A stretch of DNA of 64,000 nt from a bacterium (GTDB taxonomy: Bacteria; Zhuqueibacterota; QNDG01; JAGLOF01), in assembly GCA_023139105.1 (NCBI GenBank), contig JAGLOF010000013.1:22829-86828 (forward strand), given 5' to 3'. The notes below the pieces were generated by a model that ran no database searches, was not told where the DNA came from, and saw only the letters and a program-made list of their open reading frames with translations. The number at the start of each line of letters is the position of its first letter. Position 1 is the first letter of the stretch. Shown in pieces: positions 21,982 to 30,946 of this stretch. Both the position numbers and the translations under genes were made by a program.

Positions 21982-23316
21982 ATGGATTATAAATCATTAA
22001 CAGAAGACTTAGTACATCAATGTTTGAAAAAAGGAGCTGATGCAGCTGAGGTGTATTTGCAGTCAGGCCGAAATTTAAATATTTCGATTCGTAACAGTGT
22101 TGTTGAGACCATTCAGGAAAATGCTTCAAAAGGTGTTGGTTTTCGTGTGATTGCAGATGGGAGGATGGGATTTGCCCATTCCAATGACCTGTCTACCCAA
22201 TCATTAAAAGCAACACTTGCAAGTGCTATTGATTTTGCCAAAATATTATCAGCAAATGAATATAATGGCCTGCCTTCTGAAGCAGGTATTTCTGAAGTGA
22301 AGGGCTTATATGATCCTCAAATTGCTAAGGTCTCCCTGGACTGCAAGATGGAGATGGCAAAAGAAGTAGAGGCACTGGCTGTAAAACATCGAAAAGTAAC
22401 GAAAAGTGCAGGTTCAAGATACTTTGAGAGAGATTCGGAAATATTTTTAGCCAATTCCAATGGATTAATAAAAAGTTACAGATCAGCATCATGCGGATAT
22501 GGTGTATCTGTAGTTGCAGAAAAAGGTGATCAGAAATGTACGGGTGGTGAATTTTGTTCAAGGCGATTTATTGCCGATCTTGAGATGCCTGAAAATCTTG
22601 CAAATAAAGCTGCTAAAGAGGCTTACTCAATGCTGGATCCCAGAAGAGTTCGCACTCAGAAGGCGGCTGTTATTTTTGATCCGTCAGTTGCACGATCAAT
22701 ACTTGGTGGAGTTCTGGGTGCATTGAATGGTCAACGTATATCACAAGGTGCAAGTTTTCTTTGGAAAAAATTGGATCGGAAATTTGCATCTGATTTGGTG
22801 ACTCTTATAGATGATGGACTTCGTCCCAAGGGTCTGGCCAGTGCACCTTTTGATGGTGAAGGAGTGCCTACGCAGCGTCGTGTTCTTGTGGATAAAGGCA
22901 TATTGAAAGGTTTTATGTATAATACTATTGCGGCAAAACGGGCTAATACCAGGTCAACCGGAAATGCCTCCAGAGGCGGATATACCAGACTTCCCGGTAT
23001 TGGTGCCCATAATTTTTATATGGAGGCTGGCTCCCATACCCCCAAAAATATTATACAACAAACCCGTCGCGGATTATTATTAACGGGTGTCACGGGTTAT
23101 GGTATAAATTCGGTCAGTGGGAATTTTTCCGGTGGTGCATCCGGTTTTTGGATTGAAAACGGGCGTATTACCTTCCCTGTGAAAGGTCTTACTATTGCGG
23201 GCACAGCCCTTGATATGCTTAATAATATCGATATGGTAGGTAATGATCTTGATTTGAACAAGTCATTTACAGCACCAACTTTCCGTATTCGTGAGATGTT
23301 GATAGGCGGGGAATAG
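21982..23316 (+). CDS. pmbA: TldE/PmbA-family protein
   Basis: 444 aa, the TldE half of the TldD/TldE pair. It shares the family fold (GADAAEVYLQSGRNLNISIRN early; GVPTQRRVLVDKGILKGF, GAHNFYMEAGSH and SVSGNFSGGASGFWIENG late) but lacks the HExxxH zinc site, as TldE does. No signal peptide is seen, which is odd next to a Tat-signalled TldD. AAGGAGAG precedes ATG 21982. Confidence 0.92.
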   Translation: MDYKSLTEDLVHQCLKKGADAAEVYLQSGRNLNISIRNSVVETIQENASKGVGFRVIADGRMGFAHSNDLSTQSLKATLASAIDFAKILSANEYNGLPSEAGISEVKGLYDPQIAKVSLDCKMEMAKEVEALAVKHRKVTKSAGSRYFERDSEIFLANSNGLIKSYRSASCGYGVSVVAEKGDQKCTGGEFCSRRFIADLEMPENLANKAAKEAYSMLDPRRVRTQKAAVIFDPSVARSILGGVLGALNGQRISQGASFLWKKLDRKFASDLVTLIDDGLRPKGLASAPFDGEGVPTQRRVLVDKGILKGFMYNTIAAKRANTRSTGNASRGGYTRLPGIGAHNFYMEAGSHTPKNIIQQTRRGLLLTGVTGYGINSVSGNFSGGASGFWIENGRITFPVKGLTIAGTALDMLNNIDMVGNDLDLNKSFTAPTFRIREMLIGGE

Positions 23317-23322
23317 GTTTTT

Positions 23323-23448
23323 GTGAAGTTGTTTAGTAACACCATATTGCTTGCACTGTTGACCGGACTAATTGCCGGTAAAGTTTTATCGATTACAGGA
23401 AGAAGAACAGTTCCGTATGTTGATTCTGAAGAATTTGAGATTGATTAA
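23323..23448 (+). CDS. Possible 41-aa single-helix membrane peptide
   Basis: A GTG-started frame seven nt after tldE with AGG upstream. It reads as one hydrophobic helix (NTILLALLTGLIAGKVL), a basic turn (GRR) and an acidic tail (DSEEFEID). The pattern is protein-like, but there is no homology evidence and GTG is a weak start. Confidence 0.35.
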   Translation: MKLFSNTILLALLTGLIAGKVLSITGRRTVPYVDSEEFEID

Positions 23449-23491
23449 TATATTTGATTTAAGTATTTGGCTCTGACGTAATGTATATGAT

Positions 23492-23568
23492 TTGACCCCG
23501 GGTTTCAGACCGGGAGACTGTTAAAAAGCCCCGGGAGTCAATTTTTTCTGACCCCGGGTGTTTTTTTA
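23492..23568. repeat. CCCGGG-rich palindromic element
   Basis: Three CCCGGG cores with the words GAGACTGTT and TGACCCCGGGTGTTTTTT, shared with the ends of the 140-bp element at 11175 and 44528. It is probably a rearranged or partial relative. Confidence 0.5.
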
Positions 23569-23582
23569 CTATTTGTTTGAAA

Positions 23583-23671
23583 TTTATCTTTCGGTGAACA
23601 AACGCTGTGCCAGTCCAGCAGGGGTTTAGAACAATGGTTGTTTTATAGTCCCACATAAGATGTTGAATATT
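23583..23671 (-). pseudogene. Relic joining nadB and isomerase fragments
   Basis: On the minus strand a piece reading IQHLMWDY (compare IQRLMWDY in nadB, near 29600) is followed within 60 bp by the 3' end of the isomerase gene (LAQRLFTER and stop, compare LAQRLFPER at 28481). The isomerase match is 26 of 30 bases with 17 identical in a row. Order and strand match the intact pair. It reaches the stop of the adjacent permease gene. Confidence 0.5.
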
Positions 23672-24898
23672 TTACTCGCTATGAAGGGCAACAATAGGGT
23701 CTAGTAAAGAAGCTTTATGTGCAGGGTACACACCAAAGAACAATCCGATCATTAATGAAAAACAGAATGAAAGCAGGATAGTAAACAATGATATAGATAT
23801 AGACCAGGCCGCCAGATATTCCAGTAACAGGGCACCGGAAATGCCTATGAAAATACCGATTATCCCACCTCCCAGGCTTAAAATAGCCGATTCAAATAAA
23901 AATTGAATCCGCACATCCTTTTGCCGGGCACCCATAGCCATGCGCAAACCGATCTCACGTCGCCGCTCACGAATTGAAAGCAGCATTACTGCCAGGATTC
24001 CGAATCCTCCCACCAGCAGTGAAATACCGGCAATACTGGCAGTTAACGTGGTAAAGGTATTACTTGTCTCCTCCTGTGCCGCAATTAGATCCGTCTGACT
24101 TTGAATAATGAAATCATCCGGTTTATCCCCTTGGTTGAGCCGATGACGCTGCCGCAGTATCGTTTTCACTCCTGTCAGTGTGGAGGCCATATTCTCTTGC
24201 CTGTCAATTTGCAGATAGATCGCTTCAATATGTTCTTGATTGAACACCCGCCGCAGTGCAGTGTTAACAGGAATGAAAATTTGATCATCCTGATCTGTGC
24301 CGTACATATCCACACCTTTGGGCTCCATTACACCGATCACTTGAAACGGTACTTTGCCTATGCGTATGACAGAACCTAAAGGATCGCGGTTGTCAAAAAT
24401 GTTTTCAACAACACTCTGGCCTAATACTGCCACACGCATAGAAACTCTGTTTTCCCTGTCTGAAAAGAACCATCCGCTGACTGTATTGAAATTCCTTACC
24501 CAGGGATAATTCGGCATACTGCCTACAATGGAAGTAGTAGTACTGTAATTATTAAATTTCACCTTAATTTTTTTAGCCTGTACAGGAACCACTGCTTCCA
24601 CGGATGACAATTCCCGCAGTATGGTTTTCGCATCCTGTAGTGTAAGTGTGGTGACTTTGCCTCTTATTTGCTGCCGTCCTGTAAAAGTTCGCACATCTCC
24701 GGCGTTAATAATAATAAGATTGGTTCCCATAGCCTCTATTTGTGAGACTATTTCATGCCTGGCACCATTGCCGATTGCTACCATAATAATCACCGCCGAT
24801 ACTCCGACAATGATGCCCAGTAAAGCCAGCAGAGTTCGCATTTTATGGAGAAGCAGTGCTTTTTGTGAAATTTTCAGGTTTCTGTACAGTTTCATCAA
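23672..24898 (-). CDS. MacB-type ABC permease, second of pair
   Basis: 408 aa with the standard MacB permease layout: one N-terminal helix (TLLALLGIIVGVSAVIIMVAIG), a periplasmic core, then three FtsX helices beginning AGISLLVGGFGILAVMLLSI, with the coupling motif EIGLRMAMGARQKDV. It is the last gene of the exporter run, 33 nt after its paralogue. The two permeases may form a heterodimer. Confidence 0.88.
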   Translation of the reverse strand: MMKLYRNLKISQKALLLHKMRTLLALLGIIVGVSAVIIMVAIGNGARHEIVSQIEAMGTNLIIINAGDVRTFTGRQQIRGKVTTLTLQDAKTILRELSSVEAVVPVQAKKIKVKFNNYSTTTSIVGSMPNYPWVRNFNTVSGWFFSDRENRVSMRVAVLGQSVVENIFDNRDPLGSVIRIGKVPFQVIGVMEPKGVDMYGTDQDDQIFIPVNTALRRVFNQEHIEAIYLQIDRQENMASTLTGVKTILRQRHRLNQGDKPDDFIIQSQTDLIAAQEETSNTFTTLTASIAGISLLVGGFGILAVMLLSIRERRREIGLRMAMGARQKDVRIQFLFESAILSLGGGIIGIFIGISGALLLEYLAAWSISISLFTILLSFCFSLMIGLFFGVYPAHKASLLDPIVALHSE

Positions 24899-24931
24899 TA
24901 TTCCAGGCTTAAGTATAGATGTTCAATTCAC

Positions 24932-26149
24932 TTAACCTCTTAATGCATCAACAGGTTGTAAATCAGATGCACGTTTTGCTGGTTGAATGCCGGAAATCAA
25001 ACCAACCAGGCTGGAAAAAACAATTCCCAGTACTATTCCTTCCCATGATATCAAGACCGGGATCGCTGTTGCCAGCCGTAAAATAAATGCACCGAAAAAG
25101 CCAAGCAAGACACCGATCACACCACCGCTGAAAGTAATCGCAATGGTTTCCAGTAAAAATTGAAAACGGATATCGCGGCTACGTGCACCGACAGCGAGTC
25201 GCAGGCCTATCTCATGACGTCTTTCAGTTACTGCAATAAGCATAATATTGGTAATTACAAACCCACCAGAAATAAGTGAGATTCCTGCTACCAGAACCAG
25301 AAAAATGTTGAATGTTCCGGTAACTTTTTTTGCAAATTCAGTTACTGCTTTGGGAGTGATGACACGAAAATCATCTGGCTCATCGTGTGCTAATACGTGC
25401 CGTTCCCTTAAAATAGACTGAATATCAACGACGACCTCATTCATTTTTTCGACATCATCTAAACGAATTTTAATTCCGGCGATATAATCCACATTGGCAA
25501 TCCTGCGCATATAGGTTGATAGAGGCACATAGACACGGTTGTCCATATCTCCGCCGCCGGGGCTGATCCCGCGTGCCTCCATAATACCTTTAATTTGAAA
25601 AAGCACATTACCGATTCGAATTTGTTCGCCGATAGGGTTGGCATCACCAAATAATTCTTTTTGTAGCGTCGGGGCGATGACACATACCCGGGCCATTCGT
25701 GAATTATCTTCATCGCTGATAAAGTCTCCGTCTTCTGTGTACCAGCTCCACACTGGTGCCCAGGTTGGCGTCACGCCAAATATCATAGCAGTAGAAGATT
25801 TTTCCTTATATTTAATCATGCCCCCGCCCTGACGGTTAAAAGGAGCGACTTCGGCAATAGCGGGTATTGTGCTTTTTATTGTTTCTGCATCACTCAGTTT
25901 AAGAGTTGTTACAGGCTGTCCGGATGAAGGTCTGCCTGTCTCACGGCCGCCTCCGGCAAAAACCATAAGGCTTTCCAGGCCAAATTTTTTAACCCGGGTC
26001 ATAACCTTTTTTTGTGCGCCCAAACCTGCAGAGACCACGATAGTAACTGCAGTTATGCCGATGACAATACCAATCATCATTAAAAATGAGCGTAATTTAT
26101 TTTTTCCAAGCCCCATAAAAGATGATTTAATGATTCGTGCGGTTTTCAT
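24932..26149 (-). CDS. MacB-type ABC permease, first of pair
   Basis: 405 aa, the same layout as its downstream paralogue: N-terminal helix FLMMIGIVIGITAVTIVVSAG, periplasmic core with GVTPTWAPVWSWYTEDGDF, three C-terminal FtsX helices and the coupling motif EIGLRLAVGARSRDI. The ATG overlaps the stop of the ATPase gene (TAATG), so the pair is translationally coupled. It lacks a fused ATPase domain, unlike E. coli MacB. Confidence 0.88.
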   Translation of the reverse strand: MKTARIIKSSFMGLGKNKLRSFLMMIGIVIGITAVTIVVSAGLGAQKKVMTRVKKFGLESLMVFAGGGRETGRPSSGQPVTTLKLSDAETIKSTIPAIAEVAPFNRQGGGMIKYKEKSSTAMIFGVTPTWAPVWSWYTEDGDFISDEDNSRMARVCVIAPTLQKELFGDANPIGEQIRIGNVLFQIKGIMEARGISPGGGDMDNRVYVPLSTYMRRIANVDYIAGIKIRLDDVEKMNEVVVDIQSILRERHVLAHDEPDDFRVITPKAVTEFAKKVTGTFNIFLVLVAGISLISGGFVITNIMLIAVTERRHEIGLRLAVGARSRDIRFQFLLETIAITFSGGVIGVLLGFFGAFILRLATAIPVLISWEGIVLGIVFSSLVGLISGIQPAKRASDLQPVDALRG

Positions 26150-26889
26150 TACTTAACCTCCGCGGTTTCAATTAATTTCTTTAAATCTTCCTGTGCCTTG
26201 CGTATATGATTGTTTGAGGTGTCGTTTTGAATATTACCATCTGAAATTTTTATAACCCGTGTGGCATATTCAGCGATATCCGGCTCGTGGGTAACAACAA
26301 CTATGGTCCGGCCTTGTTCATGCAGTTCCTGAAATAAAGCCATAATTTCATAACTGGAGCGCAGATCCAGATTGCCAGTGGGTTCATCCGCAAAAATAAT
26401 TTCCGGATCATTGACTAGTGCCCGGGCTATAGCCACCCGCTGCTGCTGACCGCCAGACAGTTCCGCAGGAGTATGTGATAAACGATCTGCCAAGCCAACT
26501 TTATTCAGTGCCTCTTTTGCCAAGCCGCTAATATTATTCCGATCAGAATAAATTAGCGGCAATTCAACATTTTCCAGGGCAGTCGTGTTGGGCAGAAGGT
26601 TAAAGGATTGAAACACAAATCCAATTTTTTGATTTCGAATTCGTGCCAAGGCCTCATTGTCCAGAGTATGGGCAGCCTGGCCGTCTATAATTACTTCTCC
26701 TTCACTGGGACGGTCGAGACAGCCTGCAATATTCATCAATGTGGATTTGCCTGAACCAGATGCACCCATAATGGCAATAAACTCGCCCTCTGTAATAGAT
26801 AGAGATATATTACGCAGTGCGTAAATTGGTACTCCACCATTTTTTTGATACACTTTTGATACATTCTTTGTCTGCACAATGATATGCAT
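26149..26889 (-). CDS. ABC transporter ATPase, MacB/LolD type
   Basis: 246 aa. Walker A GASGSGKST, Q-loop VFQSFNLLPN, signature LSGGQQQRVAIARAL, Walker B IIFADEPTGNLD and H-loop VVTHEP are all intact. The sequence type is that of LolD/MacB ATPases that drive mechanotransmission rather than substrate passage. It follows the adaptor gene by 3 nt and powers the two permeases. Confidence 0.92.
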   Translation of the reverse strand: MHIIVQTKNVSKVYQKNGGVPIYALRNISLSITEGEFIAIMGASGSGKSTLMNIAGCLDRPSEGEVIIDGQAAHTLDNEALARIRNQKIGFVFQSFNLLPNTTALENVELPLIYSDRNNISGLAKEALNKVGLADRLSHTPAELSGGQQQRVAIARALVNDPEIIFADEPTGNLDLRSSYEIMALFQELHEQGRTIVVVTHEPDIAEYATRVIKISDGNIQNDTSNNHIRKAQEDLKKLIETAEVK

Positions 26890-26892
26890 TTT

Positions 26893-27960
26893 CTATCTCC
26901 TGTTTATATTATTCAATAGAACTTCATCGCCTTCCTGTAATCCGGAACGAATTTCTATATAGTCATTGCTGCTCCATCCTGTTTTTACCGGCGTTTGAAC
27001 TGGTTGACCATTTTCTATCTGTGCTACCATGTAGACCCCATTCTGACGCTGTACTGCCATGCGTGGTACTGTGAGTACTTTTTCGCGTGTCTCTAAATAA
27101 ATGGTCAATGTAGTAGTCATTTCCGGTCGCAGCACTTTTTCTTTAAAATCAGTAATTTTTATAGTGACAATATAATTCACAACGTTATCCTGAATTACTG
27201 CTTTGGGATAAATAGCAGTTACAGTCCCTTCAAAATCCGTATCCATATACGTATCAACGGTGAAGGTTGCATTATGTCCTACCTGGATGCGACCAATATC
27301 AGTTTCATCAACATAGGCCCACACTTCCAGTCGGTCAAGATTGATTATACTCATAAAAGTGGGTGCAGAAAAACTGGCGGCTATTGTTTCACCCTCCTGA
27401 GTGGAGATTGTTGCTATCACTCCGGCAATTGGTGCAACAATTTGTGTGTAGCCCAATTGTACCCCGGCATAAGTGAGGTTCGCTTTAGCTTGTTTATACT
27501 GGGCATTATTTATTTCAAAAGCCTTTGAGGCTAAATCAAGCTGGTTCTGGGAGATAAGATTTTGTTTGAACAGTGGTTTTTGGCGGTCGAGATCCAATTG
27601 GGCATATTTGCAATTAATACGGGCGTTGTCTGTCGCTGCCTCTGCCTGATTGTATTTTGCCTGCAATTCAGCAGGATCTACCTCAGCAATGATCTGCCCT
27701 TTTTCTACAACATTACCAATATTGACGTGAAGTTGTTTTACAATTCCAGATATACGAGACCCCACCCGTACCTCAGCACCCACCATTGGTTTTATAATGC
27801 CTGTGGCCAGTACATAGGAGTTGACATCTCTCCGTGTGACTATGACGCTTTGATGCTTGCCTGTCACTTTATCTTTAGCTTTAAACAATGAACCACTTAC
27901 AAGAATGACAGCTGCTCCGGCCAAAGCAATGCCGGTAATAATATACCCTTTTTTCTTCAT
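26893..27960 (-). CDS. MacA/HlyD-like periplasmic adaptor
   Basis: A 355-aa membrane-fusion protein: an N-terminal anchor helix (ITGIALAGAAVILVSGSLF), the first lipoyl half-motif GSRISGIVKQLHVNIGNVVEKGQIIAEVD, a helical hairpin (residues about 95-155), the second half-motif IVAPIAGVIATISTQEGETI, and a beta-barrel with ENGQPVQTPVKTGWSSNDYIEI near the end. It links the inner-membrane pump to an outer-membrane channel. Its ATG overlaps the stop of the tolC remnant. Confidence 0.9.
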   Translation of the reverse strand: MKKKGYIITGIALAGAAVILVSGSLFKAKDKVTGKHQSVIVTRRDVNSYVLATGIIKPMVGAEVRVGSRISGIVKQLHVNIGNVVEKGQIIAEVDPAELQAKYNQAEAATDNARINCKYAQLDLDRQKPLFKQNLISQNQLDLASKAFEINNAQYKQAKANLTYAGVQLGYTQIVAPIAGVIATISTQEGETIAASFSAPTFMSIINLDRLEVWAYVDETDIGRIQVGHNATFTVDTYMDTDFEGTVTAIYPKAVIQDNVVNYIVTIKITDFKEKVLRPEMTTTLTIYLETREKVLTVPRMAVQRQNGVYMVAQIENGQPVQTPVKTGWSSNDYIEIRSGLQEGDEVLLNNINRR

Positions 27961-28225
27961 TAAAATATCTCCTCAAATTCTTTGCTGTCTGTCAACCCCG
28001 TTTTAGCCCATGAAATTTGTAAATCCACAAGTGATTCAATATAACTCTCCTCAGCGGTGATTAAAGCAATGTGGGCATTGATAACATCCAGCAATGAACC
28101 TACGCCTTCTATTATATTCACCTTTGACAACATACTTACTTTCACGCGTGTTCTCGTAAAAAACTTTAAAATTGCTCACTCGGTCACTAGCTTCTTTTAC
28201 TTGCTGAAATTTCTTTCTTCTTACT
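27960..28225 (-). pseudogene. TolC-family channel, 3' remnant with frameshift
   Basis: The 3' end reads EGVGSLLDVINAH and AEESYIESLVDLQISWAKTGL, typical of the last helices of TolC proteins. Upstream a different frame continues the family pattern (QVKEASDRVSNFKVFYENTR up to KGEY). Removing one A from the run at 28111-28120 joins them as KGEYIEGVGSLLDV. Beyond about 28225 nothing TolC-like is left, so most of the gene (usually over 400 aa) is gone. The operon must borrow another channel, or export is lost. Confidence 0.75.
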
Positions 28226-28480
28226 ATCCTATATAATATTTGACACTTTAAATTGATAAAACTTGCGCTTTAAATTGAATAAAATAAATATATTTTTTCA
28301 TACAGCACTCAAGCACAAAATAAAAAAAGTGGATTCAACCGCAGGTGAGTGTCAACAGTAGTTTTGGCAGGGTCGTTTTCAAGCTTTTATAAAGAAGGTT
28401 GATGCATTGGAGTTTGGTCTACCGGGAACATTTGATGGTTTTGTCGCAATTATGGTAGTCAATGGAATCAGTAAAGGTGC
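28226..28480. other. AT-rich intergenic region after the isomerase gene
   Basis: Holds no recognisable gene. A plus-strand frame stays open from 28362 into the isomerase 3' end without a good start. A promoter for the exporter remnant operon would have to lie here, but none was fixed. Confidence 0.4.
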
Positions 28481-29287
28481 TCATCTTTCAGGAAACAAAC
28501 GCTGTGCCAGGCTGACAATTGTTGCCCAGCGTCGGACATAACGCCTGTCAATTTTATCAGAAATGAAGTGCTGTGCTGCCATCCATGTGGCGGCCAGGGC
28601 TTTAATGCCTGCTGCTCCAGGAGGAGAAATTTCAAAGTTTATCATCTCACTGTATTCTTCAGTTTTCAGGAATGTAAAAATATCGCCCAGATCCAGTTCT
28701 CCCCCCATTCCAAAGGGCAGGTGACTGTCTTCAGGAGCTATTATGTCACTCAAGTGAATGACTTTTATCCGCGGGTGAAATGTATTGTAAAAACTACGCC
28801 AGTCATCGCCTGCAAGTGTTGCATGGGGAATATCCAGACAGATACCGGGCGCGTGATCCAGTTTGTGTGTTATAATTTCATCGATTTTTTTAAAATCAGT
28901 CAATGATGTTGACCGCAGGTTTTCAAGAAGCAGAGGAATAGTGACCAGCTTCAATCTCGATATAAGAAGTGCCATTCCATCGGGATTCTTATTATATTCC
29001 GGAGGATGGAATACTGCATATTTAAGTGTTGGATTTGCATTGATGCGGGAGAGGTCGTTAGTAATCTGCCGATCATGATTATCTGAAGAAAAATCATAGT
29101 CGTTATCACCGAAGTTTGGCAGGTGCAGGCCCAGATCCATGGATTTACCGGCCCATTTGAACAACAATTGATGTGAAAGTGCATGCACGGTAATCTCTGA
29201 GCAGCCTATTCCAAGCCAGCGCCACAGGCGGAGAACGGCCCATGCCGGAAGTCGTTTGAAATTAGCAGATGTAAGGCTTATTTTCAT
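28481..29287 (-). CDS. Sugar-isomerase-like TIM-barrel protein
   Basis: 268 aa, of the xylose isomerase/AP endonuclease 2 TIM-barrel superfamily. Strand-end motifs appear in order: AVFHPPEY, LLLENLRS, GICLDIPHAT, KVIHLSD and the late FEISPPG, giving His, Glu, Asp, His and Glu candidates for a metal site. FGMGGELDLGDIF is typical of this group. The substrate is unknown. It follows nadB by 3 nt and ends the six-gene run. Confidence 0.7.
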   Translation of the reverse strand: MKISLTSANFKRLPAWAVLRLWRWLGIGCSEITVHALSHQLLFKWAGKSMDLGLHLPNFGDNDYDFSSDNHDRQITNDLSRINANPTLKYAVFHPPEYNKNPDGMALLISRLKLVTIPLLLENLRSTSLTDFKKIDEIITHKLDHAPGICLDIPHATLAGDDWRSFYNTFHPRIKVIHLSDIIAPEDSHLPFGMGGELDLGDIFTFLKTEEYSEMINFEISPPGAAGIKALAATWMAAQHFISDKIDRRYVRRWATIVSLAQRLFPER

Positions 29288-29290
29288 GGT

Positions 29291-30937
29291 CTAATATCCA
29301 AAAGCATTAGCAAGAGCTTTCAGCGATACATTACCTTGGTGGATGACTGTGAGTCCAAGCCAGTTGATATCATCTTTTTGAGGATAGTCTGTGGTATAAT
29401 GCAGTCCGCGAGATTCTTTTCTGTAAAGTGCGGACCTGATAATCAGGCTTGCCACAAGACTCATATTTCTCAGTTCCAACAAAGGTTCGGTTACAACGGT
29501 TTTTTTATAGTATGATTCAATCTGATCACGTATCAGGTTTATTCTGGCACCGGCTCTTTCCAATCTTTCATCAGATCTTACTATACCCACATAGTCCCAC
29601 ATGAGACGTTGGATCTCACGCCTGTCATGAGATATTAATACCCATTCTTCCTGATTAAAAGTGCCTTCATCATCCCACTCGGGTATAGTTGGTATTGCGC
29701 ATTTATGAGAGTCCAGATATGCCTTGGCATTATGAAATGCTCTTTCTGAAAAGACCAGGGCCTCTAAAAGTGAATTTGATGCCAGGCGGTTGGCACCGTG
29801 AACACCTGTACAGGCAACTTCGCCAGTAGCATAAAGTCCCTCAACACTGGTTTGTCCTTGTAAATTGGTTATTACACCGCCGCACATGTAATGAGCAGCT
29901 GGTACTACAGGTATCATCTCTTTTGTCATATCCAGATTCAGGGCAAGAAGTTTTTCATTAATCTGTGGGAAACGTTTTCTTAGATTATCTGCATCAATAT
30001 GGGTAACATCAAGGTATACGCATTCATCCCCGCTACGTTTTATCTCCGAATCAATCGCTCTGGCAACAATATCACGGGCAGCCAATTCTCCAAGTTCATG
30101 GTATTGTTTCATGAAGGCTTCTCCGGCTTTGTTTCTCAGGATGCCTCCATGTCCGCGTACAGCTTCGGAGATAAGAAAGGATTTACCTTTTGAGTGATAG
30201 AGTGTTGTGGGATGAAACTGCATGAATTCCAGGCCGCCAATAGCCGCTCCGGCACGATAGGCCATGGCAACGCCGTCTCCGGTTGCTATTGCCGGATTGG
30301 AGGTGTGCTGATATACTTGACCGGCTCCACCGGTTGCCAATAGTGTAACTCTTGCCAGATACATTTCAACCTTGCCTGTCTCGCAGTTTAAGACATAGCT
30401 GCCCCAGCAATGTATGTCGCCTTTGGGGTATTTGCCACCGCCTCTTACATGATGCTCAGTGATCAGATCAACAGCAACATGGTTGTCCAGAATGTTTATA
30501 TTGGGATGTCTGCGAAGTTGATCCAGCAGGCCGTGTTCGACAACGCGGCCTGTTTTGTCCATAGCATGAACAATACGATTTTTGCTGTGGCCGCCCTCTC
30601 GGCCCAGATCAAAGACTTTTCCCTTGTCATCCAGAGTGAAATGAATGCCCCATTTGGTCAAATCTTTAATACGCTCAGGGCCTTCTGTTACAATGGTCTT
30701 GACTGCTTCCGGATAGCACAGGCCTACACCGCCTTTAAATGTGTCTTCAATATGAGATTCAAAGGTATCATTGGGATCAAATACTGCTGCTATGCCACCC
30801 TGGGCATAGTTTGTATTAGATTCAGCTTCTTCTTTTTTTGTTACAATGGTAACTGTGCCGTACTTTGCAGCTCTTAGTGCAAAAGAGAGACCAGCTGCAC
30901 CGCTGCCAATTACCAGTACATCTGATTGAATTGCCAC
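29291..30937 (-). CDS. nadB: L-aspartate oxidase
   Basis: 548 aa (E. coli 540). FAD binding at the N-terminus (VLVIGSGAAGLSFAL), the NYAQGGIAAV motif, GREGGHSKNRIVHA, the succinate-dehydrogenase-like QFHPTTLYH, HYMCGGV and GANRLASNSLLEALVF are all present. It oxidises aspartate to iminoaspartate, the first step of de novo NAD synthesis; nadA and nadC are not in the window. GTG 30937 has AGGAG seven nt upstream, inside the end of the sigma-54 activator gene. Confidence 0.95.
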   Translation of the reverse strand: MAIQSDVLVIGSGAAGLSFALRAAKYGTVTIVTKKEEAESNTNYAQGGIAAVFDPNDTFESHIEDTFKGGVGLCYPEAVKTIVTEGPERIKDLTKWGIHFTLDDKGKVFDLGREGGHSKNRIVHAMDKTGRVVEHGLLDQLRRHPNINILDNHVAVDLITEHHVRGGGKYPKGDIHCWGSYVLNCETGKVEMYLARVTLLATGGAGQVYQHTSNPAIATGDGVAMAYRAGAAIGGLEFMQFHPTTLYHSKGKSFLISEAVRGHGGILRNKAGEAFMKQYHELGELAARDIVARAIDSEIKRSGDECVYLDVTHIDADNLRKRFPQINEKLLALNLDMTKEMIPVVPAAHYMCGGVITNLQGQTSVEGLYATGEVACTGVHGANRLASNSLLEALVFSERAFHNAKAYLDSHKCAIPTIPEWDDEGTFNQEEWVLISHDRREIQRLMWDYVGIVRSDERLERAGARINLIRDQIESYYKKTVVTEPLLELRNMSLVASLIIRSALYRKESRGLHYTTDYPQKDDINWLGLTVIHQGNVSLKALANAFGY

Positions 30938-30946
30938 AATAGACTC

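Noticed and set aside
28362..28541. Open plus-strand frame (LEFGLPGTFDGFVAIMVV) running into the isomerase 3' end
   Set aside because: No ribosome site or good start, no recognised family, and it overlaps a real gene on the other strand.
30410..30877. 155-aa plus-strand frame inside nadB
   Set aside because: Antisense shadow; nadB is complete and conserved over this stretch.
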